From Nannocystis exedens (GTDB taxonomy: Bacteria; Myxococcota_A; Polyangia; Nannocystales; Nannocystaceae): 64,000 nt of DNA. A program made the translations under genes and the position numbers. The stretch is from assembly GCF_002343915.1 (NCBI RefSeq), contig NZ_NETK01000001.1, positions 7,268,001-7,332,000 of the forward strand, in the 5' to 3' direction. Below the pieces are notes generated by a model. It worked only from the letters and a program-made list of their open reading frames with translations, was not told the DNA's origin and made no database searches. The stretch's first letter is position 1. Every line of letters starts with the position of its first letter. Shown piece by piece: positions 19,917 through 28,842 of the stretch.

Positions 19917-20867
19917 ATGCTCACGAGCGCGGCTTCTCCTCGAGCGATCTGGATCGTCGGCGCGGGCGCGGTCGGCCTGCACCTCGCGGCTCGCCTGCAC
20001 GAGGCAGCCGCGGTGACGCTGGTCGCTCGCGGGCCGCGGGCCGCGGCGCTGGCGACCGAGGGCTTCGAGCTGACGGGGGCGGAGCAGCGACGGGCGTTCG
20101 TGCCGGTGGTGGACTTCGCGGCGGAGTGGTCGGTGCCGGCGGGCGCGATCGTGCTGGTCGCGGTCAAGGCGACGCAGCTGGCCGAGACGCTCGAGGTCCT
20201 GGCGCCGCGGCTGACGCAGGGGCAGGTGCTGGGGTTGTGCCAGAACGGGCTCGGGATCGCGGCGCTGGCCCGGCAGCGAGCGGCGGACGCGTCGCTGGTG
20301 CGGGTGGCCTGCTGGCTGGGGGCGGGGCTGGTCGGGCCGACGACGGTGCGGGTGGCCGGGGTGTTTCAGCTCGAGCTGGCGGCCGACGAGGAACCTGCTC
20401 GTTCGCACATGTCCGAACTGCAAGGTCTGCTGGCGGCCGCCGGCTACCCGGTGACGACCGCCGCGTCGGTCGCGGCCTGCGAGTGGCGCAAGTCGCTGTG
20501 GAACCTGGCGGTCAGCGGACCGTGCGCGCTGCTCGACGCGGCCAACGGGGCGATCCTCGACGTGCCGGAGCTGCGCGCGCTGGCCGAGACGCTGCTGGCC
20601 GAGGCGCGCGCGGTGGCGGCCGCGGACGGGGTGAAGCTGAGCGATGCCGATCTCGAGCGGGTGTTCGCGTCGACCGAGAAGACGCGCGCGAACGACAACG
20701 CGATGCTGCAGGACCTGCGACGCGGGGCGGCGACGGAGATCGCATTTTTAAATGGGGCGGTGGCGCGGCTGGCCGAGCGGCACGGGCTGTCGGCGCCGAC
20801 GCACGCCGCGGTGGCGCGGCTCGTCGCGGCGCGCGAAGTGCTGGCGGGCGCGGTCCGACGCGAGTGA
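19917..20867 (+). CDS. Ketopantoate reductase-like NAD(P)-dependent oxidoreductase (ApbA/PanE family)
   Basis: About 316 residues. N-terminal Rossmann 'AIWIVGAGAVGLHLAARLHE', central 'LVAVKATQLAETLEVL', 'LCQNGLG' and the C-terminal helical domain with catalytic Lys region 'CEWRKSLWNLAVSGPCALLDAANGAIL', then 'NDNAMLQDLRRGAATEIAFLNGAV'. The family reduces 2-dehydropantoate to pantoate, but many members act on other keto acids, so PanE itself is not claimed. ATG 19917 is chosen; ATG 19896 and GTG 19893 are in frame. An interspersed hairpin (about 20393-20422) is in frame and encodes 'PARSHMSELQG'. Confidence 0.82.
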   Translation: MLTSAASPRAIWIVGAGAVGLHLAARLHEAAAVTLVARGPRAAALATEGFELTGAEQRRAFVPVVDFAAEWSVPAGAIVLVAVKATQLAETLEVLAPRLTQGQVLGLCQNGLGIAALARQRAADASLVRVACWLGAGLVGPTTVRVAGVFQLELAADEEPARSHMSELQGLLAAAGYPVTTAASVAACEWRKSLWNLAVSGPCALLDAANGAILDVPELRALAETLLAEARAVAAADGVKLSDADLERVFASTEKTRANDNAMLQDLRRGAATEIAFLNGAVARLAERHGLSAPTHAAVARLVAAREVLAGAVRRE

Positions 20868-20935
20868 CGCGCGGGCAGGGCGGCTTCGGCTGCTGACCCG
20901 GAGCGGTCTGTGACGGAGGCGGCGCCCGCTGCCAG

Positions 20936-21232
20936 TCAGATGGTGACCACCGCCTTGCATCCGAGCTCCTCGAGCGCGACCTTGTGACAGCTCGACAGGT
21001 CGGGCCTCGGCGTTCCGCCGAGGCACCGGCGAATGCAAATGTCGGGATTGGAGGAGCGATACACAACAGGCACGTGCCGTCCGTCCGTGCATAGACGAGA
21101 CTCGGGAACGTCGGCCTCACGAGCGGCCTCCTCGCCGGGCTCTGAAGTATCTTCGGCCGGATTGGCGGCGATGGCGAGGACGCAGACGAGCGTGGCCTGG
21201 CCCAGAAACTGAATAACAGTTGCGAGTATCAT
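20936..21232 (-). CDS. Small Cys-rich secreted protein, paralogue 1 of 3
   Basis: About 98 residues from ATG 21232: a hydrophobic signal ('MILATVIQFLGQATLVCVLAIAANP'), an acidic spacer, then a domain 'SRLCTDGRHVPVV ... NPDICIRRCLGG ... SCHKVALEELGC'. Four Cys positions and the 'SCH(E/K)VA' motif are shared with the two neighbouring proteins. An ATG 15 codons upstream (21274) is possible. It differs from the others by lacking 'TGRVWGRV'. No known family was recognised; it is probably exported and disulfide-bonded. Confidence 0.7.
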   Translation of the reverse strand: MILATVIQFLGQATLVCVLAIAANPAEDTSEPGEEAAREADVPESRLCTDGRHVPVVYRSSNPDICIRRCLGGTPRPDLSSCHKVALEELGCKAVVTI

Positions 21233-21406
21233 GAACACGATCTCAATAGCTGCGAAATCTGCCGTGCGGCGCATGTTCCGTGCCGGGACGACACGCTCAT
21301 AGTGGGTCAGTCATGGACCAGGCCGCAGGCGGCCCGAGCGGCGCGAGTCTGTAGCGAACAATCTCCAGTTCGTCGCTCGCGCCTCCGGGCCGCCGCGGAT
21401 GACGGT

Positions 21407-21709
21407 TCAGCTCGAGACGATCGTGCGGCAACCGAACTCGGTGCGAGCGACCTCGTGGCAGCTGGGGTAGTGAATCGGCGCCTCTCCGCCGATCCGCTCG
21501 CGAACGCAAACGTCCGGATTGTTGGTCTCCCGCACCCGCCCCCACACCCGGCCGGTCGCGGAATCACCGGACATCGTGCAGAGCCGGCTGGCCCGCTCGG
21601 TGACGTCTTCGGTGGCCTCGTCGTCGGGCTCGGGGGCGGCGAGCTCGGGCTCGGTGAGGGCGAAGGTGCTGACGAGGGCGGCCTGCAGGACTTTGATGAA
21701 GAACAACAT
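21407..21709 (-). CDS. Small Cys-rich secreted protein, paralogue 2 of 3
   Basis: 100 residues from ATG 21709: signal-like 'MLFFIKVLQAALVSTFALTEPELAA', acidic spacer, then 'SRLCTMSGDSATGRVWGRVRETNNPDVCVRERIGGEAPIHYPSCHEVARTEFGC'. It shares the CT-SG-TGRVWGRV block and the SCHEVA motif with paralogue 3, and NPDxC and SCH with paralogue 1. The open frame continues upstream to 21826, but that part is not signal-like. It is transcribed in the same direction as paralogue 1, 174 bp upstream of it. Confidence 0.75.
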   Translation of the reverse strand: MLFFIKVLQAALVSTFALTEPELAAPEPDDEATEDVTERASRLCTMSGDSATGRVWGRVRETNNPDVCVRERIGGEAPIHYPSCHEVARTEFGCRTIVSS

Positions 21710-22211
21710 TGCACTGACTCCTTGTTTTGTGATCTTGGGTGTCAACAAAGCGCCGACGCAGCATTGCGGCGACGCGGTGATTCCCAGGTTGATAGGGGAA
21801 TCCCCGGTCGTCCAGCGGGCGACCACGAAAAAGCTCGGGTATACGCAACCTTTATGGCGCGACGAGCGTGCGAGGTGCTTCCGCCTCAGCTTGCTCCTCG
21901 CAGGTGACCGCCGGTTCTGACGCGGTGTGGGCCGTCGGCGACGCGAACCGACGGGTGATGCCGCGACTGTTGAGACCGGGGCGCCGGCGGTCGTGTCTCG
22001 TCCGGTTGCACGCTGTACGTCGGCGAGCAGCGGCTCCGCGACGACAGCGGAGTCATGCGTGACGGCGATCGGCGCCGCTCGAATGAGCGTTCACGGATTG
22101 TGCAGAGTTTGCTCGCCGGCCGCGCAAATTTGCGGTCGTCCGCTGGACGCCCGCGCGATCGTCCGCATGATTGTGGCGATCGCCGAGCGGCGGAAAGGAT
22201 GTACACGGACT
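21710..22211. other. Intergenic region between divergent paralogue genes
   Basis: About 500 bp with locally lower GC (for example around 21715-21860), probably holding the promoters of paralogues 2 and 3. A short stretch around 22096-22118 resembles, on the minus strand, the 'ASRLCT' segment of paralogue 2, but no further homology follows. No gene was called. Confidence 0.45.
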
Positions 22212-22559
22212 ATGTCGATTCTCGCTCTTGCCACCAATTCCTGCCTGTGGGCGCTGTGCGGCGCGTTCCTGGCGATCGCGGCCCCCCAGGCCCAGACCGG
22301 CGAGACTGCCGCGAGCGAGCGCGCCGCCGAGATCTCGGACGAACGCGACGCGCGGTCCGACTGGTACATCTGTACGGTGTCGGGCGCGAGCGACACCGGG
22401 CGAGTGTGGGGGCGGGTGCAGAAGCTGGCCAACGGCTATTGCATCCGCGACGTAGTGGGCGGCGAGGCGCCGCTCGACGTCTCGAGCTGTCACGAGGTCG
22501 CCACACTGCTCGAGTGCATGCACGCGCCCACGCTCCACGATCTCGCGGGTGAGGACTGA
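22212..22559 (+). CDS. Small Cys-rich secreted protein, paralogue 3 of 3
   Basis: 115 residues from ATG 22212: signal segment 'SCLWALCGAFLAIAAPQAQ', acidic spacer, then 'YICTVSGASDTGRVWGRVQKLANGYCIRDVVGGEAPLDVSSCHEVATLLEC' and a short tail. The domain aligns without gaps with paralogue 2 (TGRVWGRV, C-R---GGEAP, SCHEVA). It is divergent from the other two. A purine-rich GGAAAGGA sits 12 bp upstream of the start. Function unknown. Confidence 0.75.
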   Translation: MSILALATNSCLWALCGAFLAIAAPQAQTGETAASERAAEISDERDARSDWYICTVSGASDTGRVWGRVQKLANGYCIRDVVGGEAPLDVSSCHEVATLLECMHAPTLHDLAGED

Positions 22560-22710
22560 CGCGACAGAGAGCGTCCGGACGCGTGACGAGCCCGCAAGGG
22601 AGCGGGGCGAGGGACGCCCGAGCCTGCGGGTCGACGCCGTGGCACGAAGCGCCGTGCTGCGTCGCTGTCTCTCTGGACCTGTCCTTGCGGGCAGCTCCGG
22701 TGCGTGCCTG

Positions 22711-23310
22711 TCAGTCGCGCGGGCGCGGGCGCGCCAGGACCATCGTCCACGGGAACACGCCGGGGGCGGCGAGGACCTCGAAGTCGCGGGCGAGGAAGCG
22801 GTGGAAGCCGGCGCGGCCCCAGTGGTTGACGTGCTCGGGGTCGTTGCCGAGGCGGGTGAGGTTCTTGCCGCGCATGAAGTTGAGGGCGCAGAAGAACGGC
22901 TCGCGCGGGACGCTGAGGAGGACGTGGCGGCGGGCCAGGCGGCGCAGGATCGGCAGCATCTGCGCGGGGGCGGGGATGTGCTCCAGGACCTCGAGCATCA
23001 TCACCATGTCGAAGCTGCGGCCGTCGTCGACGAGCTGGCGCGCGTCCATGACGTCGAGCCGGGCGCGCTCGCCGATCCGGGCGCGCGCGTCGGCGATGGC
23101 GCTCCGGGACAGGTCGACGCCGGTGAACTCGGCGTCGATGCCGGCCTGCAGCAGGGCCTCGATCATGTAGCCCTCGCCGCAGCCGAGGTCGAGGATCGTC
23201 CGCGGCGCGGCCTGCCGCACCAGCGCCGCGGCCTCGCGCTTGAAGCGGGCGATGAGGGCGCGCTGGATCGGGTTCTTGCTCTCGTGCTTCTGCTTGTTGC
23301 CGCTGGTCAT
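22711..23310 (-). CDS. Class I SAM-dependent methyltransferase
   Basis: 199 residues. Motif I 'ILDLGCGEGYMIEALL', acidic 'FTGVDLSRSAIADAR', motif IV-like 'FDMVMMLEVLEHI' and 'HVLLSVPREPFFCALNFMRGKN'. It belongs to the Methyltransf_11/23 type; the substrate is unknown but is likely a glycolipid or isoprenoid intermediate because it is cotranscribed (33-bp gap) downstream of a GT2 polyprenyl-phosphate glycosyltransferase. The sequence downstream (22669-22695) holds interspersed hairpins. Confidence 0.85.
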   Translation of the reverse strand: MTSGNKQKHESKNPIQRALIARFKREAAALVRQAAPRTILDLGCGEGYMIEALLQAGIDAEFTGVDLSRSAIADARARIGERARLDVMDARQLVDDGRSFDMVMMLEVLEHIPAPAQMLPILRRLARRHVLLSVPREPFFCALNFMRGKNLTRLGNDPEHVNHWGRAGFHRFLARDFEVLAAPGVFPWTMVLARPRPRD

Positions 23311-23343
23311 GCGGGTCCCGAGATCGTTGGGTCGTCGCGCACG

Positions 23344-24459
23344 TCAGCGGCGCACGGCCGGGTTGGCCGGGTTGGGCTTGCCGGCGACCGTGACGGTCCG
23401 CGCGTCCTCGCTGATCTCCTCGGCGGCCGAGACGGGCAGCTCGCGCCCGCTCATCGGCGGGGCCGAGGGGCCGAGCTGCGGGCTGGGCTGGGCGTAGATC
23501 GCGGCGCGGGTGGCCGCCGGCGCCTCGCGCTCGTCGCGGATCGAGAACACCTCCTGCGAGCGGATGGTGGTGCGCACGAGCAGCTCGCCGAGCAGGCCGA
23601 CGCCGACGAACTGCATGGCCACGATGGTGAGCAGGACGCCGAGCGTGAGCAGCGGGCGCTCGCCGATCGCGTAGCCGAACATCCACAAGAAGCTGAGGTA
23701 GACCAGGATCAGGACGCCGAGGCCGCCGAGGACCATCCCGGGGATGCCGAAGAAGTGCAGCGGCCGGGTGCGGTAGCGCGTGACCAGCAGGACCGTCAGC
23801 AGGTCCATGAAGCCGTCGAACATCCGCTTGACGCCGTACTTGCTCTTGCCGTGCTTGCGCGCGCGGTGCTTGACGATCAGCTCCTCGACGCGGAAGCCCT
23901 TGTGGTGGGCGAGGACCGGCAGGAACCGGTGAAAGCCGCCGTAGACGGCCAGCTCGCGCACGCAGTCGGCCCGGTAGGCCTTGAAGCCGCAGTTGAAGTC
24001 GTGCAGCCGCACGCCCGACAGCCGGCTGACGACGGCGTTGAACAGCCGCGACGGCAAGGTCTTGTCGAGCGGGTCGTGCCGCCGCTTCTTCCACCCCGAC
24101 ACCAGGTCGGCGCCGGCCTCGATCCGCTTGACGAAGTCGTCGATCATCGCCGGATCGTCCTGCAGGTCGGCGTCCATGGTGATGACGATCTGCCCGCGCA
24201 CCCGCTCGAAGCCGGCGGCCAGCGCCGACGACTTGCCGAAGTTGCGGCGGAAGTGGACGACCCGCGAGCGTGGGTCGCGCGCCGCGAGGTCGTCGAGCGC
24301 GTGCGCCGAGCCGTCGCGGCTGCCGTCGTCGATCCACAGCACCTCGTAGGTGCGCCCGAGCCGGGTGCAGGCGTCGGTCACCTGCGAGTGCATCTCGGGG
24401 ATCGAGCGCAGCTCGTCGTACAGCGGGATGAGGATCGAGATGTAAGGCTGGTTGCTCAA
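23344..24459 (-). CDS. Polyprenyl-phosphate glycosyltransferase, GT2 with two membrane helices
   Basis: 371 residues. GT-A domain with 'SILIPLYDELRSIPEM', 'VLWIDDGSRDGS', 'FRRNFGKSSALAAGFERVRGQIVITMDADLQDDP' (DxD type) and 'LHDFNCGFKAYR', which match DPM1/ArnC/GtrB-like enzymes that load a sugar onto undecaprenyl phosphate. Two transmembrane helices follow ('FGIPGMVLGGLGVLILVYLSFLWM' region and 'LLTLGVLLTIVAMQFVGVGLLGEL'). A roughly 60-residue Ala/Pro/Ser-rich C-terminal tail is unusual for the family. It lies 7 bp downstream of fumC in the same direction. Confidence 0.88.
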   Translation of the reverse strand: MSNQPYISILIPLYDELRSIPEMHSQVTDACTRLGRTYEVLWIDDGSRDGSAHALDDLAARDPRSRVVHFRRNFGKSSALAAGFERVRGQIVITMDADLQDDPAMIDDFVKRIEAGADLVSGWKKRRHDPLDKTLPSRLFNAVVSRLSGVRLHDFNCGFKAYRADCVRELAVYGGFHRFLPVLAHHKGFRVEELIVKHRARKHGKSKYGVKRMFDGFMDLLTVLLVTRYRTRPLHFFGIPGMVLGGLGVLILVYLSFLWMFGYAIGERPLLTLGVLLTIVAMQFVGVGLLGELLVRTTIRSQEVFSIRDEREAPAATRAAIYAQPSPQLGPSAPPMSGRELPVSAAEEISEDARTVTVAGKPNPANPAVRR

Positions 24460-24466
24460 GCGGGTC

Positions 24467-25882
24467 CTAGCGGTCGCCCTCGGGCGCGATCATGGCCTCG
24501 GGGCGGACGTAGCGGTCGAACTCCTCGGCCGACAACAGGCCGAGCGCGACGGCGGCCTCCTTCAGCGAGGAGCCGTCCTTGTGCGCCTTCTTGGCGATCT
24601 TGGCGGCGTTGTCGTAGCCGATGTAGGGGTTCAGCGCGGTGACGTTCATCAGGCTCTGCTCGAGGTTGTGCGCCAGCTTTTCGCGGCGCGGCTCGATGCC
24701 CTCGGCGCAGAACTCGCGGAAGTTGCGGCAGGCGTCGCCGAGCAGGCGGGTCGAGTGCAGCGTGTTGTGGATGATGAGCGGCTTGTAGACGTTGAGCTCG
24801 AAGTTGCCGCTCATGCCGCCGATGTTGACGGCGACGTCGTTGCCGAGCACCTGGGCGCACACCATCGTCATGGCCTCGCACTGGGTCGGGTTGACCTTGC
24901 CGGGCATGATCGACGAGCCGGGCTCGTTCTCGGGGATGGTGAGCTCGCCGAGGCCGCAGCGCGGGCCGGAGGCGAGCCAGCGGATGTCGTTGGCGATCTT
25001 GGTCAGGGCGCAGGCGAGGGTCTTGAGCGCGCCGTGGAGGCCGACCAGCGCCTCGTGGCCGGCCAGCGCGGCGAACTTGTTCGGCGCGGTGACGAACGGC
25101 AGGCCGGTCAGCGCGGCGATCTGCTTGGCGCTGGTGACGGCGTAGTCCTTGTGCGTGTTGAGGCCGGTGCCGACGGCGGTGCCGCCGAGCGCGAGCTCGT
25201 AGACCCGCGGCAGGGCGTTCTCGATCGCGCGGCGGGCGTCGTCGAGCTGCTGGACGTAGCCCGAGAACTCCTGGCCGAGCGTGATCGGGGTGGCGTCCTG
25301 CAGGTGGGTGCGCCCGACCTTGACGATGTCGGCGAAGGCGGCGCTCTTGGCGGCGAGGACGTCGCGCAGGGCGCCCAGCCGCGGCAGCAGGTGATGCACG
25401 ACCTGCTCGGCGGCGGCGATGTGCATGGCCGTCGGGAAGGTGTCGTTCGACGACTGGCCGCGGTTGACGTCGTCGTTGGGGTGGATCGGCTTCTTGCTGC
25501 CGAGGACGCCGCCGGCGAGCTCGATCGCGCGGTTGCCGATGACCTCGTTGGCGTTCATGTTGGTCTGCGTGCCGCTGCCCGTCTGCCACACGCGCAGCGG
25601 GAAGTGAGCGTCGAGGTCGCCGGCGATCACCTCGTCGGCGGCGCGCACGATCAGGTCGACCTTGTCCTTGGGCAGCATGCCGAGCTCGCCGTTGGCCAGC
25701 GCGGCGGCCTTCTTGAGGATCCCGAGCGCCCGGATCATCGGCCGCGAGAAGCGGTCGTCGCCGATGTCGAAGTGGTGGAGCGAACGCTCGGTCTGGGCGC
25801 CCCAGTAGTGGCCGCTCGCCACCTGGATCGGGCCCATGCTGTCGGTCTCGGTGCGGCTGTCTTCCTTTGCGCCTGCGGTCAT
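24467..25882 (-). CDS. fumC: Fumarate hydratase class II
   Basis: Interconverts fumarate and malate in the TCA cycle; an iron-independent homotetramer. 471 residues, typical length. 'TGSGTQTNMNANEVI', 'HPNDDVNRGQSSNDTFPTAMH', 'VGRTHLQDATPITLGQEFSGY' and the superfamily signature 'GSSIMPGKVNPTQCEA' at about residue 323 are all intact. Start ATG 25882. No interspersed hairpin occurs inside, in contrast to many neighbours. Confidence 0.97.
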   Translation of the reverse strand: MTAGAKEDSRTETDSMGPIQVASGHYWGAQTERSLHHFDIGDDRFSRPMIRALGILKKAAALANGELGMLPKDKVDLIVRAADEVIAGDLDAHFPLRVWQTGSGTQTNMNANEVIGNRAIELAGGVLGSKKPIHPNDDVNRGQSSNDTFPTAMHIAAAEQVVHHLLPRLGALRDVLAAKSAAFADIVKVGRTHLQDATPITLGQEFSGYVQQLDDARRAIENALPRVYELALGGTAVGTGLNTHKDYAVTSAKQIAALTGLPFVTAPNKFAALAGHEALVGLHGALKTLACALTKIANDIRWLASGPRCGLGELTIPENEPGSSIMPGKVNPTQCEAMTMVCAQVLGNDVAVNIGGMSGNFELNVYKPLIIHNTLHSTRLLGDACRNFREFCAEGIEPRREKLAHNLEQSLMNVTALNPYIGYDNAAKIAKKAHKDGSSLKEAAVALGLLSAEEFDRYVRPEAMIAPEGDR

Positions 25883-25982
25883 GCGCCGGGCAAGCTAACA
25901 CCATCAGCGTCACAGAGGTGGGCCTTTGTCGCTACAAGTTCACGACTTGACCGCACGCGCGCTCCCGGGCGAGGGTCGGCGC

Positions 25983-27014
25983 ATGCGCAAGGTTGTGATC
26001 TCCGCCCCGGGCGGACACGAGCGGCTGACCCTGGTCGATACGGAGGCGCCCCGACCCGCGCCCGGCGAGGTCCGGATCGCGGTGACGGCCATCGGGGTCA
26101 ACTACGCCGACTGCGTGGTCCGCATGGGCCTTTACGCGTCGGCGCAGGAGTTCGTCGGCTGGCCGATCACGCCGGGCTTCGAGGTCGCAGGGGTGGTCGA
26201 CGCCCTCGGCGAGGGCGTGACCGGGCTCGCGGTCGGGGCCGAGGTCGTGGCCGTGACCCGCTTCGGCGGCTACGCGTCGTCGCTCTGCGTGCCGGCCCAC
26301 CGGGTGTTCCCGGTGCCCCCGGGCCTGTCCCTCGCCGAGGCGGCGGCGGTGCCCGCGGTGTATCTGACGGCCTGGTACGCGCTCCACGCGCTGGCTCACG
26401 CCCGCAAGGGCGAGACGGTGCTGGTCCACTCGGCCGCCGGCGGAGTCGGCGGCGCCCTGTGCCAGTTCGGCCGTCGCGCCGGCTGCCACGTGATCGGGGT
26501 GGTCGGCGGCCCGCACAAGGTCGCGGCGGCGGCCGCCGCCGGGGCCGACGTGGTGATCGACAAGTCGCGCACGCCGCTGTGGCCGGCCGTGAAGGCGGCC
26601 GCGCCCGCCGGGCTCGACGTCGCCTGCGACGCCAACGGGCCCGAGACGCTGCGCCACAGCTACCGCCACCTGGCCGCCGGCGGGCGCCTGATCGTGTATG
26701 GCTTTCACACCATGCTCCCGAGGACAGGCGGCAAGCCCAACCTGCTCAAGCTGGCCCTCGGGTTCGTGCGCACGCCGTGGTTCTCGCCGCTGGCCTTGAC
26801 GAACGAGAACCGCGGGGTGCTCGGCTTCAACCTGTCGTACATGTTCCACCGCGCGCCGCTGCTGATCGAGGGGATGGCGGCGATCTCCGCGGGGCTCGCG
26901 GCCGGGGAGCTGCGCCCGCCGCCGATCACGACCTATCCCTTCGAGCAGGTGGCCCAGGCGCACCGTGACCTCGAGTCGGGGCGCACGATCGGGAAATTGG
27001 TGCTGCTGACCTGA
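25983..27014 (+). CDS. Zn-free MDR-family NADPH:quinone oxidoreductase-like protein (VAT1-like)
   Basis: 343 residues from ATG 25983 (an in-frame upstream GTG-type start would add 19 residues). Medium-chain dehydrogenase/reductase fold: 'GEVRIAVTAIGVNYADCVVRMGLY', 'PGFEVAGVVDALGEGV', nucleotide-binding 'VLVHSAAGGVGGALCQFGRRAGC' and 'PFEQVAQAHRDLESGRTIGKLVL'. The catalytic-zinc ligands of alcohol dehydrogenases are absent, as in quinone reductases and VAT1. An interspersed hairpin (26710-26729) is in frame in the variable loop 'HTMLPRTGG'. Confidence 0.85.
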   Translation: MRKVVISAPGGHERLTLVDTEAPRPAPGEVRIAVTAIGVNYADCVVRMGLYASAQEFVGWPITPGFEVAGVVDALGEGVTGLAVGAEVVAVTRFGGYASSLCVPAHRVFPVPPGLSLAEAAAVPAVYLTAWYALHALAHARKGETVLVHSAAGGVGGALCQFGRRAGCHVIGVVGGPHKVAAAAAAGADVVIDKSRTPLWPAVKAAAPAGLDVACDANGPETLRHSYRHLAAGGRLIVYGFHTMLPRTGGKPNLLKLALGFVRTPWFSPLALTNENRGVLGFNLSYMFHRAPLLIEGMAAISAGLAAGELRPPPITTYPFEQVAQAHRDLESGRTIGKLVLLT

Positions 27015-27040
27015 AGGTCAGGTGTGACGATTGCGGCCGC

Positions 27041-27943
27041 TCAGATCTTGCAACCGCACTTGCACTCGTCGGGCTGGTCGGGGTCGTCGGCGACGCACAG
27101 GGTCCAGCCGGTCGGCTTGGGGCCGCAGATCGTGGTGACCTCGACGACGCCGTCGACCTCGCGCCAGTAGACGGGGTCGGTCCAGCCCATGCAGTAGCCC
27201 TGCTCGACGTAGGGCAGGCTGATCTCGTCGCAGGAGGTGCTGTTGAGATCGGTGCCGGGCAGGCAGACGTCTTGCCACGGCGGGTCGTCGCAGGCGCCGT
27301 CGAGCGGGCCCTCCTGCGAGACGGTGAACCACCCGCAGGCGAACTGGCCGGCGGCGGCGGCGTTGCTGCAGCTGTTCTCGCTGGTGATGGCGCCGCAGAA
27401 CTCCTCCATCCGCTCGGGACAGTCGAGGGCGGCGGAGGTGCAGAGACAGGCGAGCGGGCCGTCGCAGTCGCAGGTGTTCCACTCGGGGCCGAGGTCGGTC
27501 GGGGTGAACGGGAACTGCAAGACCTCGATGTCGCCGTTGTCGTCGCGCCACACGCTGGTGAGCCCGCCCGCGGTGTCCTTCGGGACGCAGAAGCCGCGGA
27601 TGTCGCCCTGGCAGCCCTGCGTGCCGTGGGTGTAGCCGACGATCTGGGCCCACTCGCAGCCGTTCAGGACGCACTCCGACTCCTCGGTGTAGGGCGAACA
27701 GTTGCTCGGCGGCGGGCCGGTGGTGGTGTCGTCGGTGGTGCTGCTCGCCGTGTCGTCGGTGGTGGTCGGCGTCCCGGTCGTGGTGGTGCTCGTCGGCTCG
27801 CCCGTGGTCATCGTCGTCGTGGTGGTGACGGGCGCGCTGGTGGTGTTGGTGTCGGTGCCGAGCGTGAAGTTGCTGCCGCCGTCGTCGCCACACGCGACGA
27901 CGAGCAGGAGGACGCACGAGAGTAGGCGATAGGGCGAGGTCAT
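27041..27943 (-). CDS. Cys-rich lipoprotein with Thr-rich linker
   Basis: 300 residues. Signal with lipobox 'LLLVVAC' (Cys18), then about 60 residues of Thr/Ser/Pro linker, then a Cys-rich globular region with about 25 Cys ('CSPYTEESECVLNGCEWAQ', 'CDCDGPLACLC'). The design (lipid anchor, flexible linker, disulfide-rich head) is common in Nannocystaceae surface proteins. No enzyme motif is visible. It is convergent with the quinone-reductase gene. Confidence 0.8.
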   Translation of the reverse strand: MTSPYRLLSCVLLLVVACGDDGGSNFTLGTDTNTTSAPVTTTTTMTTGEPTSTTTTGTPTTTDDTASSTTDDTTTGPPPSNCSPYTEESECVLNGCEWAQIVGYTHGTQGCQGDIRGFCVPKDTAGGLTSVWRDDNGDIEVLQFPFTPTDLGPEWNTCDCDGPLACLCTSAALDCPERMEEFCGAITSENSCSNAAAAGQFACGWFTVSQEGPLDGACDDPPWQDVCLPGTDLNSTSCDEISLPYVEQGYCMGWTDPVYWREVDGVVEVTTICGPKPTGWTLCVADDPDQPDECKCGCKI

Positions 27944-27951
27944 GCGGTCGA

Positions 27952-28788
27952 CTATACGCCAGCGGCCCTGGGCGAGGCGAGGGCGCGGCAGAGGGACCGA
28001 TCGGGCGCGAGCGAGGTGACGGCGGCGTCAGAATTCACCAGCCGCGGCGCCCCGGGCGCTGGGCCTGCAGGCCGCTCCAGGGCCGCCGCGGCCCGCGTGC
28101 GCGGACCCGGGCGAACCCGCGCAGGGCTGTCCGAAGGAGCAGGTGAAGCGTCGCCCGGGTCGTCGACGGCGGCGGTGCTGGTGCGGCCGAACCGTCGGTC
28201 GCACCGACCGCCGGCGACGCGGACCTCGACCGTGTCGTCGTCGATGCGGGCGCGGCTCATGACGAGCTCCGTCGCCCTCGGAGTGGTCGGGCGTCACGCC
28301 GGCCTGCAGGACCGGGTCGATCCAGCGCGCCCGGGCGCCGTCGATGACGAGCTCCCACGCGCCCTCGGCCGTGCATGCGTCGCTCGCCGTCGCGCTGCAG
28401 GTCGCCGCCTCGGCGGGCGCTCGCCGTGGACGTCGAGGTCGTCGCGTCGCCGCCGATCGTCGGGGCCGATCCGCCGCGACTGCTGGTCTCGGGTGACGGT
28501 CTTGGGGCCGTCGAGCGGGGAGTCGAAGGCGACGGCGCGGGTGCGGGCGCCGGCGGAGGTGCGGCCGTTGTACTCGCAACCGTCGTCCGACGTGCCGAGA
28601 TCGATCTCGACGGTGCTGCCGGCGACGGTGACGAGGGAGCGCACGCCGTGAAGTCGGTGGTGAGCCCGGCGGGCTCTTTCTTCAGCGGCGCGGGCCTGGC
28701 CCTCGGCGACGCATCTCGAGCACGGCTCGCGCATCTCGGCGTTGGTGGCGCCCGGGGCCCCCGATCGCCCGCGGTAGGCGAGGGGCAC
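27952..28788 (-). pseudogene. Frameshifted remnant of a secreted protein gene
   Basis: On the minus strand, natural-looking protein text jumps between frames. From about 28788 to 28500 one frame reads 'GVRSLVTVAGSTVEIDLGTSDDGCEYNGRT' and 'VAFDSPLDGPKTVTRD'. At about 28420-28280 another frame reads 'CSATASDACTAEGAWELVIDGARARWIDPVLQAG'. From 28260 the first frame resumes with 'MSRARIDDDTVEVRVAGG'. Two indels would restore one reading. No single frame is convincing, so either the gene is decaying or the assembly has errors. An interspersed hairpin lies inside at 28126-28144. Confidence 0.5.
28126..28144. repeat. Interspersed palindrome, copy
   Basis: GCTGTCC, loop GAAG, GAGCAGGT; close in sequence to the copies at 12115 and 6704. 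Confidence 0.65.
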
Positions 28789-28842
28789 GCATCGAGGTGG
28801 TTCGCGGACGCGACGGCCGCGACCCCGTGACTGCCGACGAGG

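Noticed and set aside
21886..22164. Fourth copy of the small Cys-rich gene on the minus strand
   Set aside because: Only a stretch like 'ASKLCT' matches; no SCHEVA or NPDxC block follows.
24452..26968. A long plus-strand open frame antisense to fumC and running into the quinone reductase
   Set aside because: The text is Arg/Ala/Gly/Val-rich shadow, and fumC on the minus strand is unmistakable.
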